DNA from: Alphaproteobacteria bacterium
GTDB lineage: Bacteria > Pseudomonadota > Alphaproteobacteria > Rickettsiales > SXRF01
Reading direction: 5' to 3'
Assembly: GCA_025360605.1 (NCBI GenBank)
Contig: JANYBV010000022.1
Location: forward strand, 62,001-126,000
Length of the DNA: 64,000 nucleotides
The notes under the pieces: generated by a model
What the model was told of the DNA's origin: nothing
Database searches by the model: none
What the model saw: the letters and a program-made list of their open reading frames with translations, nothing else
Program-made: the position numbers and the translations under genes
In this document: positions 26,334 through 34,610 of the stretch, one piece after another
Layout: each line of letters opens with the position of its first letter
Position numbering within the stretch: position 1 is the stretch's first letter

Positions 26334-26855
26334 ATGTCTAAGGTAACGCTGGTTCTTGGCGGCGCGCGCTCCGGTAAAAGCAGCCATGCAGAAATGCTGG
26401 CGGCGAAAACAGGCAGGCCGAAACTCTATCTCGCAACGGCGGAAGCTTTTGATGACGAAATGCGCGAGCGTATTGCGTTGCACCAGAAACGCCGTGGTGA
26501 TGACTGGAATGCGGTTGAAGTACCAGTCAATATCGAGCAAACGCTTCTCTCTCCGCAACATAGTAATGCGGTGATACTGGTGGATTGCCTGACGCTGTGG
26601 CTTTCCAACCTTTTATGCCTTGAGCGTGATGTGGAATCACATACCCAACAGTTGCTGGAGAGTATTGCACACACCAAAGCGCAGGTTATTCTGGTGTCTA
26701 ATGAGGTCGGGCAGGGAATTGTCCCCGACAACGCGCTCGCCCGCAGCTTCCGCGATCATGCCGGAATGTTGCACCAAAAAGTTGCTGCAGTTTGCGATAC
26801 GGTGGTATGGATGGTAGCAGGTATTCCCACCATCATTAAAGGTTCCCATGACTGA
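26334..26855 (+). CDS. cobU: Adenosylcobinamide kinase / adenosylcobinamide-phosphate guanylyltransferase
   Basis: CobU (CobP in Pseudomonas naming) phosphorylates adenosylcobinamide and then attaches GMP to give AdoCbi-GDP. The P-loop is LVLGGARSGKSSHAE, and the guanylylation histidine region is ALHQKRRGDDWNAVEVP. VDCLTLWLSNLL and VSNEVGQGIVPDNALAR are further family blocks. The ATG at 26334 is chosen for its AGGA ribosome-binding site, giving 173 aa. It is the first gene of the cob cluster and overlaps cobO by 8 bases. Confidence 0.95.
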   Translation: MSKVTLVLGGARSGKSSHAEMLAAKTGRPKLYLATAEAFDDEMRERIALHQKRRGDDWNAVEVPVNIEQTLLSPQHSNAVILVDCLTLWLSNLLCLERDVESHTQQLLESIAHTKAQVILVSNEVGQGIVPDNALARSFRDHAGMLHQKVAAVCDTVVWMVAGIPTIIKGSHD

Positions 26856-27459
26856 TAGCGAAGAAGATATCAACCGCCGCCACAAAGAAAAAGCCGAAAA
26901 GCGCAAAGCGTTTCAGGACAAACTCGTCAGTCAGGCCGATAAGAAAAAACACCTGCTGATGGTGTATACCGGCACGGGAAAAGGCAAATCCACTGCCGCC
27001 TTTGGTACGATGCTGCGCGCATTGGGCCATGGCCACAAGGTGGGGGTGGTGCAGTTCATTAAGGGGGCATGGTCGACCGGTGAACAAAAAGCACTGGCTA
27101 CGTTTGATAATCTGGTCACCTACGAGGTGGCGGGTGAAGGCTTTACTTGGGATACGCAGGACCGCGCGCGCGATATCGCCAAAGCGCGTGAGGCGTGGGT
27201 ACTGGCGCTGGCCATGATACGTGACACGTCCTACCATCTGGTAGTTCTGGATGAGCTGAATATCGTGCTGCGTTATGATTACCTTCCGGTGGAAGAAGTG
27301 GTTGCTGCTCTTGCCGGACGCGCCAACCATGTGATCGTCACCGGACGTAATGCCCCGCAGCCGCTCATTGACAGTGCCGATCTGGTGACGGAAATGAAAC
27401 TCGTCAAGCATCCGTTCCGCGAGCAGGGAGTGATGGCGCAGGAAGGCATCGAGTTTTAG
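26848..27459 (+). CDS. cobO: Cob(I)yrinic acid a,c-diamide adenosyltransferase (CobO/BtuR type)
   Basis: This enzyme adds the 5'-deoxyadenosyl ligand to the corrin cobalt. The P-loop MVYTGTGKGKSTAAFGTMLRALGHG, FIKGAWSTGE, the LVVLDELNIVLRYDYL block and the C-terminal HPFREQGVMAQEGIEF are typical of the BtuR/CobO/CobP family. The first 30 residues are charged and helical. At 203 aa it has the usual length. It sits between cobU (8-base overlap) and cobQ (3-base gap). Confidence 0.96.
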   Translation: MTDSEEDINRRHKEKAEKRKAFQDKLVSQADKKKHLLMVYTGTGKGKSTAAFGTMLRALGHGHKVGVVQFIKGAWSTGEQKALATFDNLVTYEVAGEGFTWDTQDRARDIAKAREAWVLALAMIRDTSYHLVVLDELNIVLRYDYLPVEEVVAALAGRANHVIVTGRNAPQPLIDSADLVTEMKLVKHPFREQGVMAQEGIEF

Positions 27460-27462
27460 CGC

Positions 27463-28926
27463 ATGGCTGCCGCATCCATCATGTTTCAGGGCACAGGTTC
27501 GGATGTTGGCAAATCGCTGGTGGTGGCGGGTTTATGCCGCTTGTTGCACCGCAAAGGATTACGTGTATCACCTTTTAAAGCGCAGAACATGTCGAACAAT
27601 GCCGCAGTTACGCCGGATGGCGGTGAGATTGGCCGCGCACAATGGTTGCAGGCGCTGGCGGCGGGAATCACGCCTTCGGTTGATATGAATCCGATATTGT
27701 TGAAACCGCAATCCGACCGCACGAGTCAGGTGATTGTGCATGGGAAGGTGCATGCCACCATGGGGGCAGTGGAGTATCAGGCAACGCGGCTACAATATCT
27801 GCCGAAAGTGCTGGAGAGTTACCACGCACTGACGGCACAATCCGACATTGTGTTAGTGGAAGGAGCGGGCAGCCCCGCCGAAATCAACCTGCGTGAAAAC
27901 GATATTGCCAACATGGGGTTTGCGCGCGCGGCGAATTGCCCCGTTATCATGATCGGGGATATTGAACGCGGTGGCGTTATTGCCAGTATCGTTGGCACGC
28001 ATACCGTGTTAGCGGATGAAGACAAGGCGATGATTCGCGGATTTTTTATCAATAAATTCCGTGGTGACCCGCGACTATTCTATAATGGCGCAAAGGCCAT
28101 CGAATCCTTTACGCAATGGCCGTATCTGGGTTTGGTGCCGTATCATCCCGAGCTGTCAAAGCTGCCGCAGGAAGATTCCATGGCGCTGGCGAAAATCAAA
28201 AACAGCACACAGTCCGGCATTCATATCGTGGTGCTGGTGTGTCCGCATATCGCCAATTACGACGACATTGACCCGCTGGCGAATGAAGCGAATGTAAAAT
28301 TGACATGGTGCAGGGCGGGCGATGTTATTCCGGCGGATGCCGACCTCGTGATTCTGGCGGGGAGCAAATCCACCATTGCCGATCTGGCGTTTATACGTGA
28401 GCAGGGCTGGGATATCGACCTCATGGCGCATTACCGCCGTGGTGGGCGCGTTCTCGGAATATGCGGCGGGTACCAGATGCTGGGTAAAATAGTCTCTGAC
28501 CCATACGGCGTTGAAGGGCCTGCGCAGGAGGTGCGAGGGCTTGGGTTGTTGAATATTGCTACGGTTTTTACCAAAGAAAAAACCGTCACACCGTGGCAGG
28601 GTACGGTTGGCGGCAACACCATCAACGGGTATGAAATTCACATGGGAATGAGCGTGGGTGAGGATTGCAAACGCCCCATGCTTTCAGGCACGAAAGGCAA
28701 CGAAGGGGCGATTTCGCCTGATGGGCTGGTGTGCGGTAGTTATGTCCACGGCTTGTTTGCCAACGATGGTTTCCGCCACCAGTTTTTATCGGTGTGGGGA
28801 CAGTCCGCGTCTTCGTATGCGTATAACGCACACATGCAGCATGTGCTGGATGGCTGGGCGGATGTGCTGGAAAATGCCCTCGCGGTGGACCAGCTTATAG
28901 CAATTGCAAAGCCAGTAGCGCCATAA
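27463..28926 (+). CDS. cobQ: Cobyric acid synthase
   Basis: CobQ amidates adenosylcobyrinate a,c-diamide at four side chains, using glutamine. The N-terminal ATPase part has MFQGTGSDVGKSLVVAGLCR and KAQNMSNNA. The C-terminal class I-like amidotransferase has the nucleophile Cys in VLGICGGYQMLG and the His in GSYVHGLF. The 487-aa length is typical. Its end overlaps the convergent cobD gene by 32 bases. Confidence 0.96.
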   Translation: MAAASIMFQGTGSDVGKSLVVAGLCRLLHRKGLRVSPFKAQNMSNNAAVTPDGGEIGRAQWLQALAAGITPSVDMNPILLKPQSDRTSQVIVHGKVHATMGAVEYQATRLQYLPKVLESYHALTAQSDIVLVEGAGSPAEINLRENDIANMGFARAANCPVIMIGDIERGGVIASIVGTHTVLADEDKAMIRGFFINKFRGDPRLFYNGAKAIESFTQWPYLGLVPYHPELSKLPQEDSMALAKIKNSTQSGIHIVVLVCPHIANYDDIDPLANEANVKLTWCRAGDVIPADADLVILAGSKSTIADLAFIREQGWDIDLMAHYRRGGRVLGICGGYQMLGKIVSDPYGVEGPAQEVRGLGLLNIATVFTKEKTVTPWQGTVGGNTINGYEIHMGMSVGEDCKRPMLSGTKGNEGAISPDGLVCGSYVHGLFANDGFRHQFLSVWGQSASSYAYNAHMQHVLDGWADVLENALAVDQLIAIAKPVAP

Positions 28927-29821
28927 ACCAGAGTATGGTGTTAGCACCGACGTAAATGTCTAACGCTTTTTCCAGATGTGCGATGCTTATGGCATCGGTG
29001 CCGTCGCCGATGGTGGCGGAGGTGTGCGTAACACCATCATAGGTATTGGTGCCGCCCAGCGTCACGTTTAACGCGCCTGCCATGGCGGCTTCCGGCCAGC
29101 CGGCATTCGGGGAAGCGTGGTTAGAGGCATAGCAAAACATACAGCGCAGCGCATCCAGCGAACCGGCGGCGAGGGCAATCAGCATTCCGCTGATGCGTGC
29201 GGGAATCAAATTGGCGATGTCGTCGATGCGCGCTGCTGCCCAACCGAAGGCGCGGTAGCGTTCGTCTTTATGCCCGATCATGCTGTCGGCGGTGTTGATG
29301 GCTTTATAACAGGCAATGCCAGGTAAACCGAAACACACTGCCCAGAAGATCGGGGCGACTACGCCGTCGCTGAAACTTTCCGACAGGCTTTCTATCGCGG
29401 CACGCGATACACCCGATGCATCGAGGTTATGTACGTCCCGCCCGACGATGCGGCTTACTTTCTCACGCGCTGTTTCAATGTTTTTATGTGTGAGCGCATC
29501 ATATACCTCATACACATGGTCATATAAGCTGCGTGTGGCGAGCAGGGAGGAAAAACAGATCACCCGTACGACATCGCCAAACTGCCTGAGTGCCAGCGAA
29601 GCGCCAATGGTTAGTGCCAGCAGGATAACCATCGTCAATATGCCAAATAAATATTGTAAATAGAGTGGCTTGTTATGGTGATTGAAGTTTTGTTCCAAAA
29701 ACGATATGCATGCACCTATCCATACGACCGGATGACGGATGCGCTGAAACAGCCCTTTAGGATAGCCAAAGGCTATTTCTATAAGGAACGAGCATAGCAA
29801 AATAATCAGACGATGTGCCAT
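28895..29821 (-). CDS. cobD: Adenosylcobinamide-phosphate synthase (CbiB/CobD type)
   Basis: CbiB/CobD is an inner-membrane enzyme that couples aminopropanol phosphate to adenosylcobyric acid. The 308-residue protein has several hydrophobic helices and the family segments FGYPKGLFQRIRHPVVWIG, SRIVGRDVHNLD, ESLSESFSDGVVAPIFW and ASNHASPNAGWPEAAMAGAL. It lies on the opposite strand from its neighbours, overlaps cobQ by 32 bases at the 3' end, and its start codon is two bases from the start of cobC. Its promoter must therefore lie inside cobC, or the gene depends on antisense-side transcription. Confidence 0.95.
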   Translation of the reverse strand: MAHRLIILLCSFLIEIAFGYPKGLFQRIRHPVVWIGACISFLEQNFNHHNKPLYLQYLFGILTMVILLALTIGASLALRQFGDVVRVICFSSLLATRSLYDHVYEVYDALTHKNIETAREKVSRIVGRDVHNLDASGVSRAAIESLSESFSDGVVAPIFWAVCFGLPGIACYKAINTADSMIGHKDERYRAFGWAAARIDDIANLIPARISGMLIALAAGSLDALRCMFCYASNHASPNAGWPEAAMAGALNVTLGGTNTYDGVTHTSATIGDGTDAISIAHLEKALDIYVGANTILWFMALLALQLL

Positions 29822-29823
29822 AG

Positions 29824-30852
29824 ATGCGGAAAACTAGTACAGAACTCACACAATATCAACATGGCGGCAATCTTTCGTGGGTCAGGGAGCATTATCCCTA
29901 CGCGCCCACCCCGCTGATGGATCTTTCGACGTGCATCAACCCTTACGGGTATCCGTTGCCAGCTCCCGAAAGCCACTGGAATTATGAATTGCCGGATGTA
30001 ACCTATATGGCAAACGCACATGAGGCGGTGGCGCAGTTTCTGGGTTTGAGGGATGAGGTTAATGTTGCACTCGGTTCCGGCATGCAGCCGCTGATGGTTA
30101 TGCTGGCGAGCTTGCGGCTTTCGTATCATGGCAAAGCGCGTGTGGCGTTGTTGTCGCCCACCTATGTCGAACATGAGCGCGTGTGGGGGCAATTAGGTCA
30201 TGAGTGTTTTGTATGTGATGAGTTGAACGCTATCAAAGCCGATGTGTTGATCGTCTGTAACCCGAATAATCCCGACGCACGCCGCTATACGGCAGTGGAG
30301 CTGAAGCAGTTAGCCGACACGTTGGCGCGGCAAGATGGTTGGCTGATTGTCGATGAATCGTTTGGCGATCTGGAACCGCAGGCAAGTATGGTCAGGGAGG
30401 TTCACTATCATAATAACCTCATTGTCATGCGCTCGTTCGGCAAGTTTTTTGGTGTAGCGGGACTCCGTGTCAGCGCGGCGGTTGCGGATGGAAAACTTAT
30501 AGAGGCGCTGCGAACGCTTAGCGGCCCATGGCCCATTTCCACCACGGCGTGTCACCAATTGCCGCGTATGCTGAAAGATACGGCGTGGGTGAAGGATATG
30601 CGCGAGCGCTTGCACACAGAGGCCGAGCAGTGGCACGGGGTGTTGAAAAACAATTTTGCTATCGTGGGGCATACGCCGTTATTCACTTTGGTAGACATGC
30701 CGGATGCGAAAACGTGTTTCGAGCGGCTGGCCGCGCAGGGAATTTTAGTACGGAAGTTTGAGTGTAACCCGCGCTGGCTGCGTTTGGGGCTTCCTGATGA
30801 GGCGCACGTGTCGCGGCTGGTAAATGCATTCGAAGAGTGCTTCGTGTCATGA
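29824..30852 (+). CDS. cobC: Threonine-phosphate decarboxylase / CobC-type aminotransferase fold protein
   Basis: This PLP enzyme (CobC in Pseudomonas, CobD in Salmonella) makes (R)-1-amino-2-propanol phosphate for the nucleotide-loop linker. Aminotransferase class I features are LSTCINPYGYP near the N-terminus, the CNPNNPDARR loop, and the PLP lysine in MRSFGKFFGVAGLRV. The C-terminus ends around RWLRLGLPDEAHVSRL. At 342 aa the length is typical. Its ATG is separated by 2 bases from the divergent cobD start, and it overlaps the following phosphatase gene by 4 bases. Confidence 0.93.
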   Translation: MRKTSTELTQYQHGGNLSWVREHYPYAPTPLMDLSTCINPYGYPLPAPESHWNYELPDVTYMANAHEAVAQFLGLRDEVNVALGSGMQPLMVMLASLRLSYHGKARVALLSPTYVEHERVWGQLGHECFVCDELNAIKADVLIVCNPNNPDARRYTAVELKQLADTLARQDGWLIVDESFGDLEPQASMVREVHYHNNLIVMRSFGKFFGVAGLRVSAAVADGKLIEALRTLSGPWPISTTACHQLPRMLKDTAWVKDMRERLHTEAEQWHGVLKNNFAIVGHTPLFTLVDMPDAKTCFERLAAQGILVRKFECNPRWLRLGLPDEAHVSRLVNAFEECFVS

Positions 30853-31427
30853 CACAGCTTTGGTGGGTCCGGCACTTGCCGGTCAGTGTAACGGGGTGTT
30901 ACATTGGGCAGAGTGATGTGGAGGCGGTGATTCCGTCACACACGTCCGGTCTTACCAAATTACTTCCCGTAAACGATGCAGTCTGGTTTGCCAGCCCGCT
31001 GAAACGTGCCGTGGCCACCGCGCAGTGGCTCAATCCTTTGGCGTATGTACAAACGGTTCCGGAATTAAAAGAACAGAATTTTGGCACGTGGGAAGGCAAA
31101 AGTTACGATCAGGTCTGGCGTGAGCATGAGCATCATCACGACTGGTCGCAGCCGGAACATTTGCAGCCACCTGAAGGCGAAAGCTTTACACGCGTGTGCG
31201 AGCGCGTGGACGGCTGGCTGAATGCCATGCTTGAGTCACTGGCAGGACGTTCCATCGTCATTGTGGCGCATGCGGGGGTCATTCGTGCCGGATTACGCCA
31301 TGCGGTCGGCCTTTCCCATGCGCAGGCATTAAAGATGCATATCGATTATACCAGCATCACGCATGTTAGCTATTATGCCGCCGAGGCTGGCAATGCCCGC
31401 GTGGAGTACGTCAACCGCCTAGGTTAA
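30849..31427 (+). CDS. Alpha-ribazole phosphatase-like histidine phosphatase
   Basis: This is a branch-1 histidine phosphatase, likely removing the 5'-phosphate from alpha-ribazole phosphate or adenosylcobalamin phosphate (the CobC step of Salmonella). The catalytic RH is in WWVRHLPVS, followed by FASPLKRAVATAQWL, LKEQNFGTWEGKSYDQV, and the second His in VIVAHAGVIRAGL. The ATG at 30849 overlaps the preceding stop by 4 bases, giving 192 aa. It converges on cobS with a 9-base overlap. Confidence 0.85.
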   Translation: MTQLWWVRHLPVSVTGCYIGQSDVEAVIPSHTSGLTKLLPVNDAVWFASPLKRAVATAQWLNPLAYVQTVPELKEQNFGTWEGKSYDQVWREHEHHHDWSQPEHLQPPEGESFTRVCERVDGWLNAMLESLAGRSIVIVAHAGVIRAGLRHAVGLSHAQALKMHIDYTSITHVSYYAAEAGNARVEYVNRLG

Positions 31428-32177
31428 TAAGCTGCTACCCAAGATCACCAGTAGAACCGTTTCGGTGATTTGCTGCGTGGCTCCCAGCACATCACCGGTG
31501 ATGCCGCCAAAATGTTTCACCGCCACGCGCCCGACGAGCAGGGTGGATAATGCTGCAATGCAAAAACAGAGGATGGTGTATTGTGGCTGGAGCAAAATTG
31601 CCAAAGGCATACTCCCGATAGCAACTGCCAGTAGCATGTGATTGCGTGTTGGTTTTCCGGCATGAGCAGCCAAGCCTTCTGTGCGGGCAGAGGGGAAATG
31701 ATACAGCGAAAACACCATACCAGCGCGGCTGAGTGAGGCAGCTCCGGCAATCACCAGCAGGGTTTCATAACTGGCGGAAAAAATGGCGAGTGCATTGGCG
31801 CGAAGGCACAGGATGATAATCAGTGCAATGACCCCGTAGCTGCCGATGCGGCTGTCTTTCATGATGGCGAGTTTTTCATCTTGGGTGCGGCCATGGGCGA
31901 GGCCGTCGGCCATGTCGGCCAACCCATCCTCATGCAACCCGCCCGTCAGTAGCAGATAAAAACTGACGGCTGCCCAGCTGGCAATGGTAGAAGAAATGCC
32001 CAGAGTGATGGCAAGAATGTATACGCCTGCGGCTAATGCCCCCAGAATGATGCCAACGACAGGAAAAGCCCATGCGGCCTGTGCTAATGGATTTTCCCAA
32101 TTTTGACGATCGGCCAAACGCTTAGGCAGCGGTATACGCGACAAAAAACTTAGAGCTAGCCAGAATCCACTTATCAT
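31419..32177 (-). CDS. cobS: Adenosylcobinamide-GDP ribazoletransferase (CobS/CobV)
   Basis: This inner-membrane enzyme joins AdoCbi-GDP with alpha-ribazole (phosphate). The 252-residue polytopic protein has the diagnostic LTGGLHEDGLADMADGLAHG and SFLSRIPLPKRL near the N-terminus, SRIGSYG (around SRIGSYGVIAL) and GGITGDVLGATQQITE near the C-terminus. It is inverted relative to its neighbours and overlaps the phosphatase gene by 9 bases. A 49-base gap to divergent cobT could carry a promoter. Confidence 0.95.
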   Translation of the reverse strand: MISGFWLALSFLSRIPLPKRLADRQNWENPLAQAAWAFPVVGIILGALAAGVYILAITLGISSTIASWAAVSFYLLLTGGLHEDGLADMADGLAHGRTQDEKLAIMKDSRIGSYGVIALIIILCLRANALAIFSASYETLLVIAGAASLSRAGMVFSLYHFPSARTEGLAAHAGKPTRNHMLLAVAIGSMPLAILLQPQYTILCFCIAALSTLLVGRVAVKHFGGITGDVLGATQQITETVLLVILGSSLLT

Positions 32178-32226
32178 AGTTAATTAGTTTAGTGATTCAT
32201 CCCGCATTGTAAAATGGTAAATACAC

Positions 32227-33264
32227 ATGACCAAACGCACCGACCAAGACCTGAAAATCGCTTATGCTAGCCTTTCGGCGTTCGATAAAAAATTCGAACT
32301 TCAGGCACTCCAGCACTCCGACCAGCTCACCAAGCCGCAAGGCTCGCTTGGCAGGCTGGAAGATATTGCGGTGTGGATGTGTGGCTGGCAGCGCACCCTG
32401 ACACCGCGTGACGGTAAAGCCTATACGCTGATTTTCGCGGGCAACCACGGCGTGACAAAGCAAGGTGTTTCTGCCTTTCCGGCGGAAGTGACGGTGCAGA
32501 TGGTGGCCAATTTTGCGAATGGCGGCGCGGCGATCAACCAGTTATGCAAGGCGATTCCCTCAACGCTGCGGGTGATTCCCCTGAGCTTGGATAAACCAAC
32601 GCAGGATTTTACCGTCGCTCCCGCCATGACCGCCGAGGAGTGCGCGGAAGCCTTCGATATTGGCGCGCAGAGCGTGCCGGATGATGCTGACATCGTTATT
32701 TTAGGAGAAATGGGTATCGGTAATACCACAGCGGCGGCGGCCGTTGCCTGCGCGGTTGCGGGTGGCGCGGCGCATGATTGGGTGGGCAGCGGAACAGGTA
32801 TTGATACCGATACACTCATTCGCAAAAGGCAGGTAGTGGATAAAGCTATTGCATTACACCGTGGAAAATTAACCGGCGCACTTGCTATTTTACAGCATGT
32901 GGGCGGCCGTGAACTGGCTGCGATTGCCGGAGCGGTGTGGAGAGCGCGTGAGCTGGGCATTCCGGTGATTCTGGATGGGTATGTGGTGAGTGCTGCTGCG
33001 GCAGCGCTGACGCAGGTTCATCCTGACATGTTGGCACACTGTCTGGCGGGGCATAAATCTGTCGAAATCGGGCATCAGCGTTTGCTGGATGCGCTGAAAA
33101 TGAAACCGTTGCTCGATCTCAACATGAGATTAGGGGAAGGCAGTGGTGCCCAGCTTGCATTGGCTGTGGTCAGGGCGGCGGTGGCGGCCTTCACCCAGAT
33201 GGCAACCTTTGCTTCGGCACAGGTGGCGGGCAAAGACACTGCGGTTGCGGATAAAGTAGCCTGA
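32227..33264 (+). CDS. cobT: Nicotinate-nucleotide--dimethylbenzimidazole phosphoribosyltransferase
   Basis: CobT (CobU in Pseudomonas naming) makes alpha-ribazole 5'-phosphate from NaMN and 5,6-dimethylbenzimidazole. Conserved parts are TKPQGSLGRLEDIA, FAGNHGVTKQGVSAFP, LGEMGIGNTTAAAAV, GHKSVEIGHQRLLD and the catalytic glutamate in RLGEGSGAQLAL. The 345-aa length is typical. bluB, which makes the lower-ligand base, starts two bases after its stop, so base synthesis and activation are coupled. Confidence 0.96.
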   Translation: MTKRTDQDLKIAYASLSAFDKKFELQALQHSDQLTKPQGSLGRLEDIAVWMCGWQRTLTPRDGKAYTLIFAGNHGVTKQGVSAFPAEVTVQMVANFANGGAAINQLCKAIPSTLRVIPLSLDKPTQDFTVAPAMTAEECAEAFDIGAQSVPDDADIVILGEMGIGNTTAAAAVACAVAGGAAHDWVGSGTGIDTDTLIRKRQVVDKAIALHRGKLTGALAILQHVGGRELAAIAGAVWRARELGIPVILDGYVVSAAAAALTQVHPDMLAHCLAGHKSVEIGHQRLLDALKMKPLLDLNMRLGEGSGAQLALAVVRAAVAAFTQMATFASAQVAGKDTAVADKVA

Positions 33265-33265
33265 G

Positions 33266-33937
33266 ATGGAATTGCCGCACGCATTTAGCAAAGAAGAACG
33301 CGAAGCCGTCTATCGTGCGATAAGCCAGCGCCGTGATATACGGCGTTTCCGCTCTGACCCGATAGCTCCGGAAGTGATAAACAATATTTTGCGGGCAGGA
33401 GCCTGTGCGCCTTCGGTTGGCTATATGCAGCCGACCAATTTTATCCTGATTCAAAATGGCGATACGCGCCGCGCCATCCATCAGGAATTTGTAAAAGCTA
33501 ATGATGCGGCGGTGGGCATGTTTCCGCCGGAGCGTCAGGACAGCTATGCCAAGCTGAAGCTGGAAGGGATTTTAGACTCCTACCTTAATATTTGCGTGAC
33601 GTGTGACCGCAGCCGTTTTGGGCCGGTGGTGTTGGGGCGCACCGCCCAGCCGGATATGGATATTTACAGCACCGTATGCGCCGTTCAGAACCTCTGGCTG
33701 GCCGCGCGTGCCGAGGGGGTGGGAATGGGCTGGGTCAGCATCATCACGATCGAGGCACTGCAACGCATCCTGAAATTGCCGGAACATGTGCTGCCGGTGG
33801 CGTATTTATGTGTCGGGCATACGGATGCATTCGCCCCTGTTCCGGAGCTGAAAACCCTAGGCTGGCTGCCGGAAATCCCGCCTGACGAGCTAGTGTTTTA
33901 CGACCACTGGGGGAACATGGCTCCTGAAAAAGCCTAA
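33266..33937 (+). CDS. bluB: 5,6-dimethylbenzimidazole synthase BluB
   Basis: BluB is a flavin-destroying nitroreductase-like enzyme that cuts FMNH2 with O2 to yield dimethylbenzimidazole. Family features are AISQRRDIRRFRSDPI at the FMN phosphate site, ACAPSVGYMQPTNFI, RTAQPDMDIYSTVCAVQNLW, and AEGVGMGWVSII. The 223-aa length fits. Its presence means the organism can make its own B12 lower ligand aerobically. It is directly after cobT. Confidence 0.93.
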   Translation: MELPHAFSKEEREAVYRAISQRRDIRRFRSDPIAPEVINNILRAGACAPSVGYMQPTNFILIQNGDTRRAIHQEFVKANDAAVGMFPPERQDSYAKLKLEGILDSYLNICVTCDRSRFGPVVLGRTAQPDMDIYSTVCAVQNLWLAARAEGVGMGWVSIITIEALQRILKLPEHVLPVAYLCVGHTDAFAPVPELKTLGWLPEIPPDELVFYDHWGNMAPEKA

Positions 33938-33941
33938 ATCA

Positions 33942-33971
33942 TTGACAGATCAATAATAGTCCCACTATAAC
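33942..33971 (+). promoter_or_regulatory. Sigma70-like promoter before the cobalamin riboswitch
   Basis: A perfect TTGACA (33942-33947) and TATAAC (33966-33971; 5 of 6 match) are separated by 18 bases. The expected start site would be just inside the riboswitch region. It lies right after the bluB stop and would drive the DUF1636-cobW-cobN transcript independently of the upstream cob genes. Confidence 0.65.
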
Positions 33972-34126
33972 AGGGTATTAACGGTTAAGGGAATGCAGTG
34001 AGAAGGACTCCTTCAATGCTGCGGCTGCCCTCGCAACTGTAAGCGGTAAACGAGTGCCATGATGCCACTGACATAGGTTGGGAAGGCGGCACGAAATGAA
34101 GACCCGTGAGCCAGGAGACCTGCCGT
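33972..34126 (+). ncRNA. Cobalamin (AdoCbl) riboswitch
   Basis: The B12 box AGCCAGGAGACCTGCC lies at 34109-34124. Upstream are the other conserved aptamer parts: AAGGGAATGCAGTGA (near 33987-34001) and TGCCCTCGCAACTGTAAGCGG (the core with CAACTGTAA, near 34026-34046). The order and spacing agree with the cobalamin riboswitch class on the + strand. It precedes a DUF1636 gene, cobW and cobN, and should reduce their expression when cobalamin is plentiful. The exact 5' limit is approximate. Confidence 0.93.
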
Positions 34127-34170
34127 TTTGACTATTTGCTATGTGGACGGGGTGCTCCACGGTTAGCGGT

Positions 34171-34198
34171 TGAACGGCTTTTTTGCCAGCCGTGTTCA
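34171..34198 (+). promoter_or_regulatory. Candidate expression-platform hairpin of the riboswitch
   Basis: TGAACGGCT (34171-34179) can pair with AGCCGTGTTCA (34188-34198, two-base bulge) around a T-rich loop, ending two bases before an ATG at 34201. No T-run follows the stem, so control by blocking translation start is more likely than termination. A second small stem, GTGGA/TCCAC, lies at about 34143-34160. Confidence 0.4.
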
Positions 34199-34239
34199 GC
34201 ATGTATGCACCCCTGAAATTGAGAACGACATTGAAATCC

Positions 34240-34602
34240 ATGCCAAACAGCGTTGATGTGTTTGTCTGCGTGACGTGCAAAGACGTACAAGAACCCGTAG
34301 GCCGGTTATTTTTTGAGCAGCTCCAGCAGGCGGTCACTGAACGCGACCATGAATCACGGCCAAAGCTGCATCCGGTGGAATGCATGGCGGTGTGCAAACG
34401 CCCGTGTACGGTGGCGGTGTCGGCGGCGGATAAGTGGACGTATGTTATTGGTGACCTTGCCTCCCTTTCCGATGCTAAAGAATTGCTGGCTTATGTTGAT
34501 TCCTATGCCGCCTCCGAGGCAGGCACGCCATCGCTGAAAGAACGCCCGCCCGCGATACGCAAAGGTACTGTCGCACGAATTCCTGCTAACCCTAAGAGTT
34601 GA
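34240..34602 (+). CDS. DUF1636 metal-binding / ferredoxin-like protein, riboswitch-controlled
   Basis: This small cysteine-rich protein matches the DUF1636 family, often coded next to cob genes. Counted from the ATG at 34240, the cysteines are C10 and C13 (in VFVCVTCKD) and C48, C52, C56 (in VECMAVCKRPC). The pattern resembles thioredoxin-fold [2Fe-2S] ferredoxins. I prefer 34240 (120 aa) because relatives start just before the first Cys pair. In-frame starts at 34201 (ATG) and 34183 (TTG) are possible, and neither has a clear ribosome-binding site. It lies 8 bases before cobW, suggesting a shared role in cobalt or redox handling. Confidence 0.8.
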   Translation: MPNSVDVFVCVTCKDVQEPVGRLFFEQLQQAVTERDHESRPKLHPVECMAVCKRPCTVAVSAADKWTYVIGDLASLSDAKELLAYVDSYAASEAGTPSLKERPPAIRKGTVARIPANPKS

Positions 34603-34610
34603 GAACCGCC

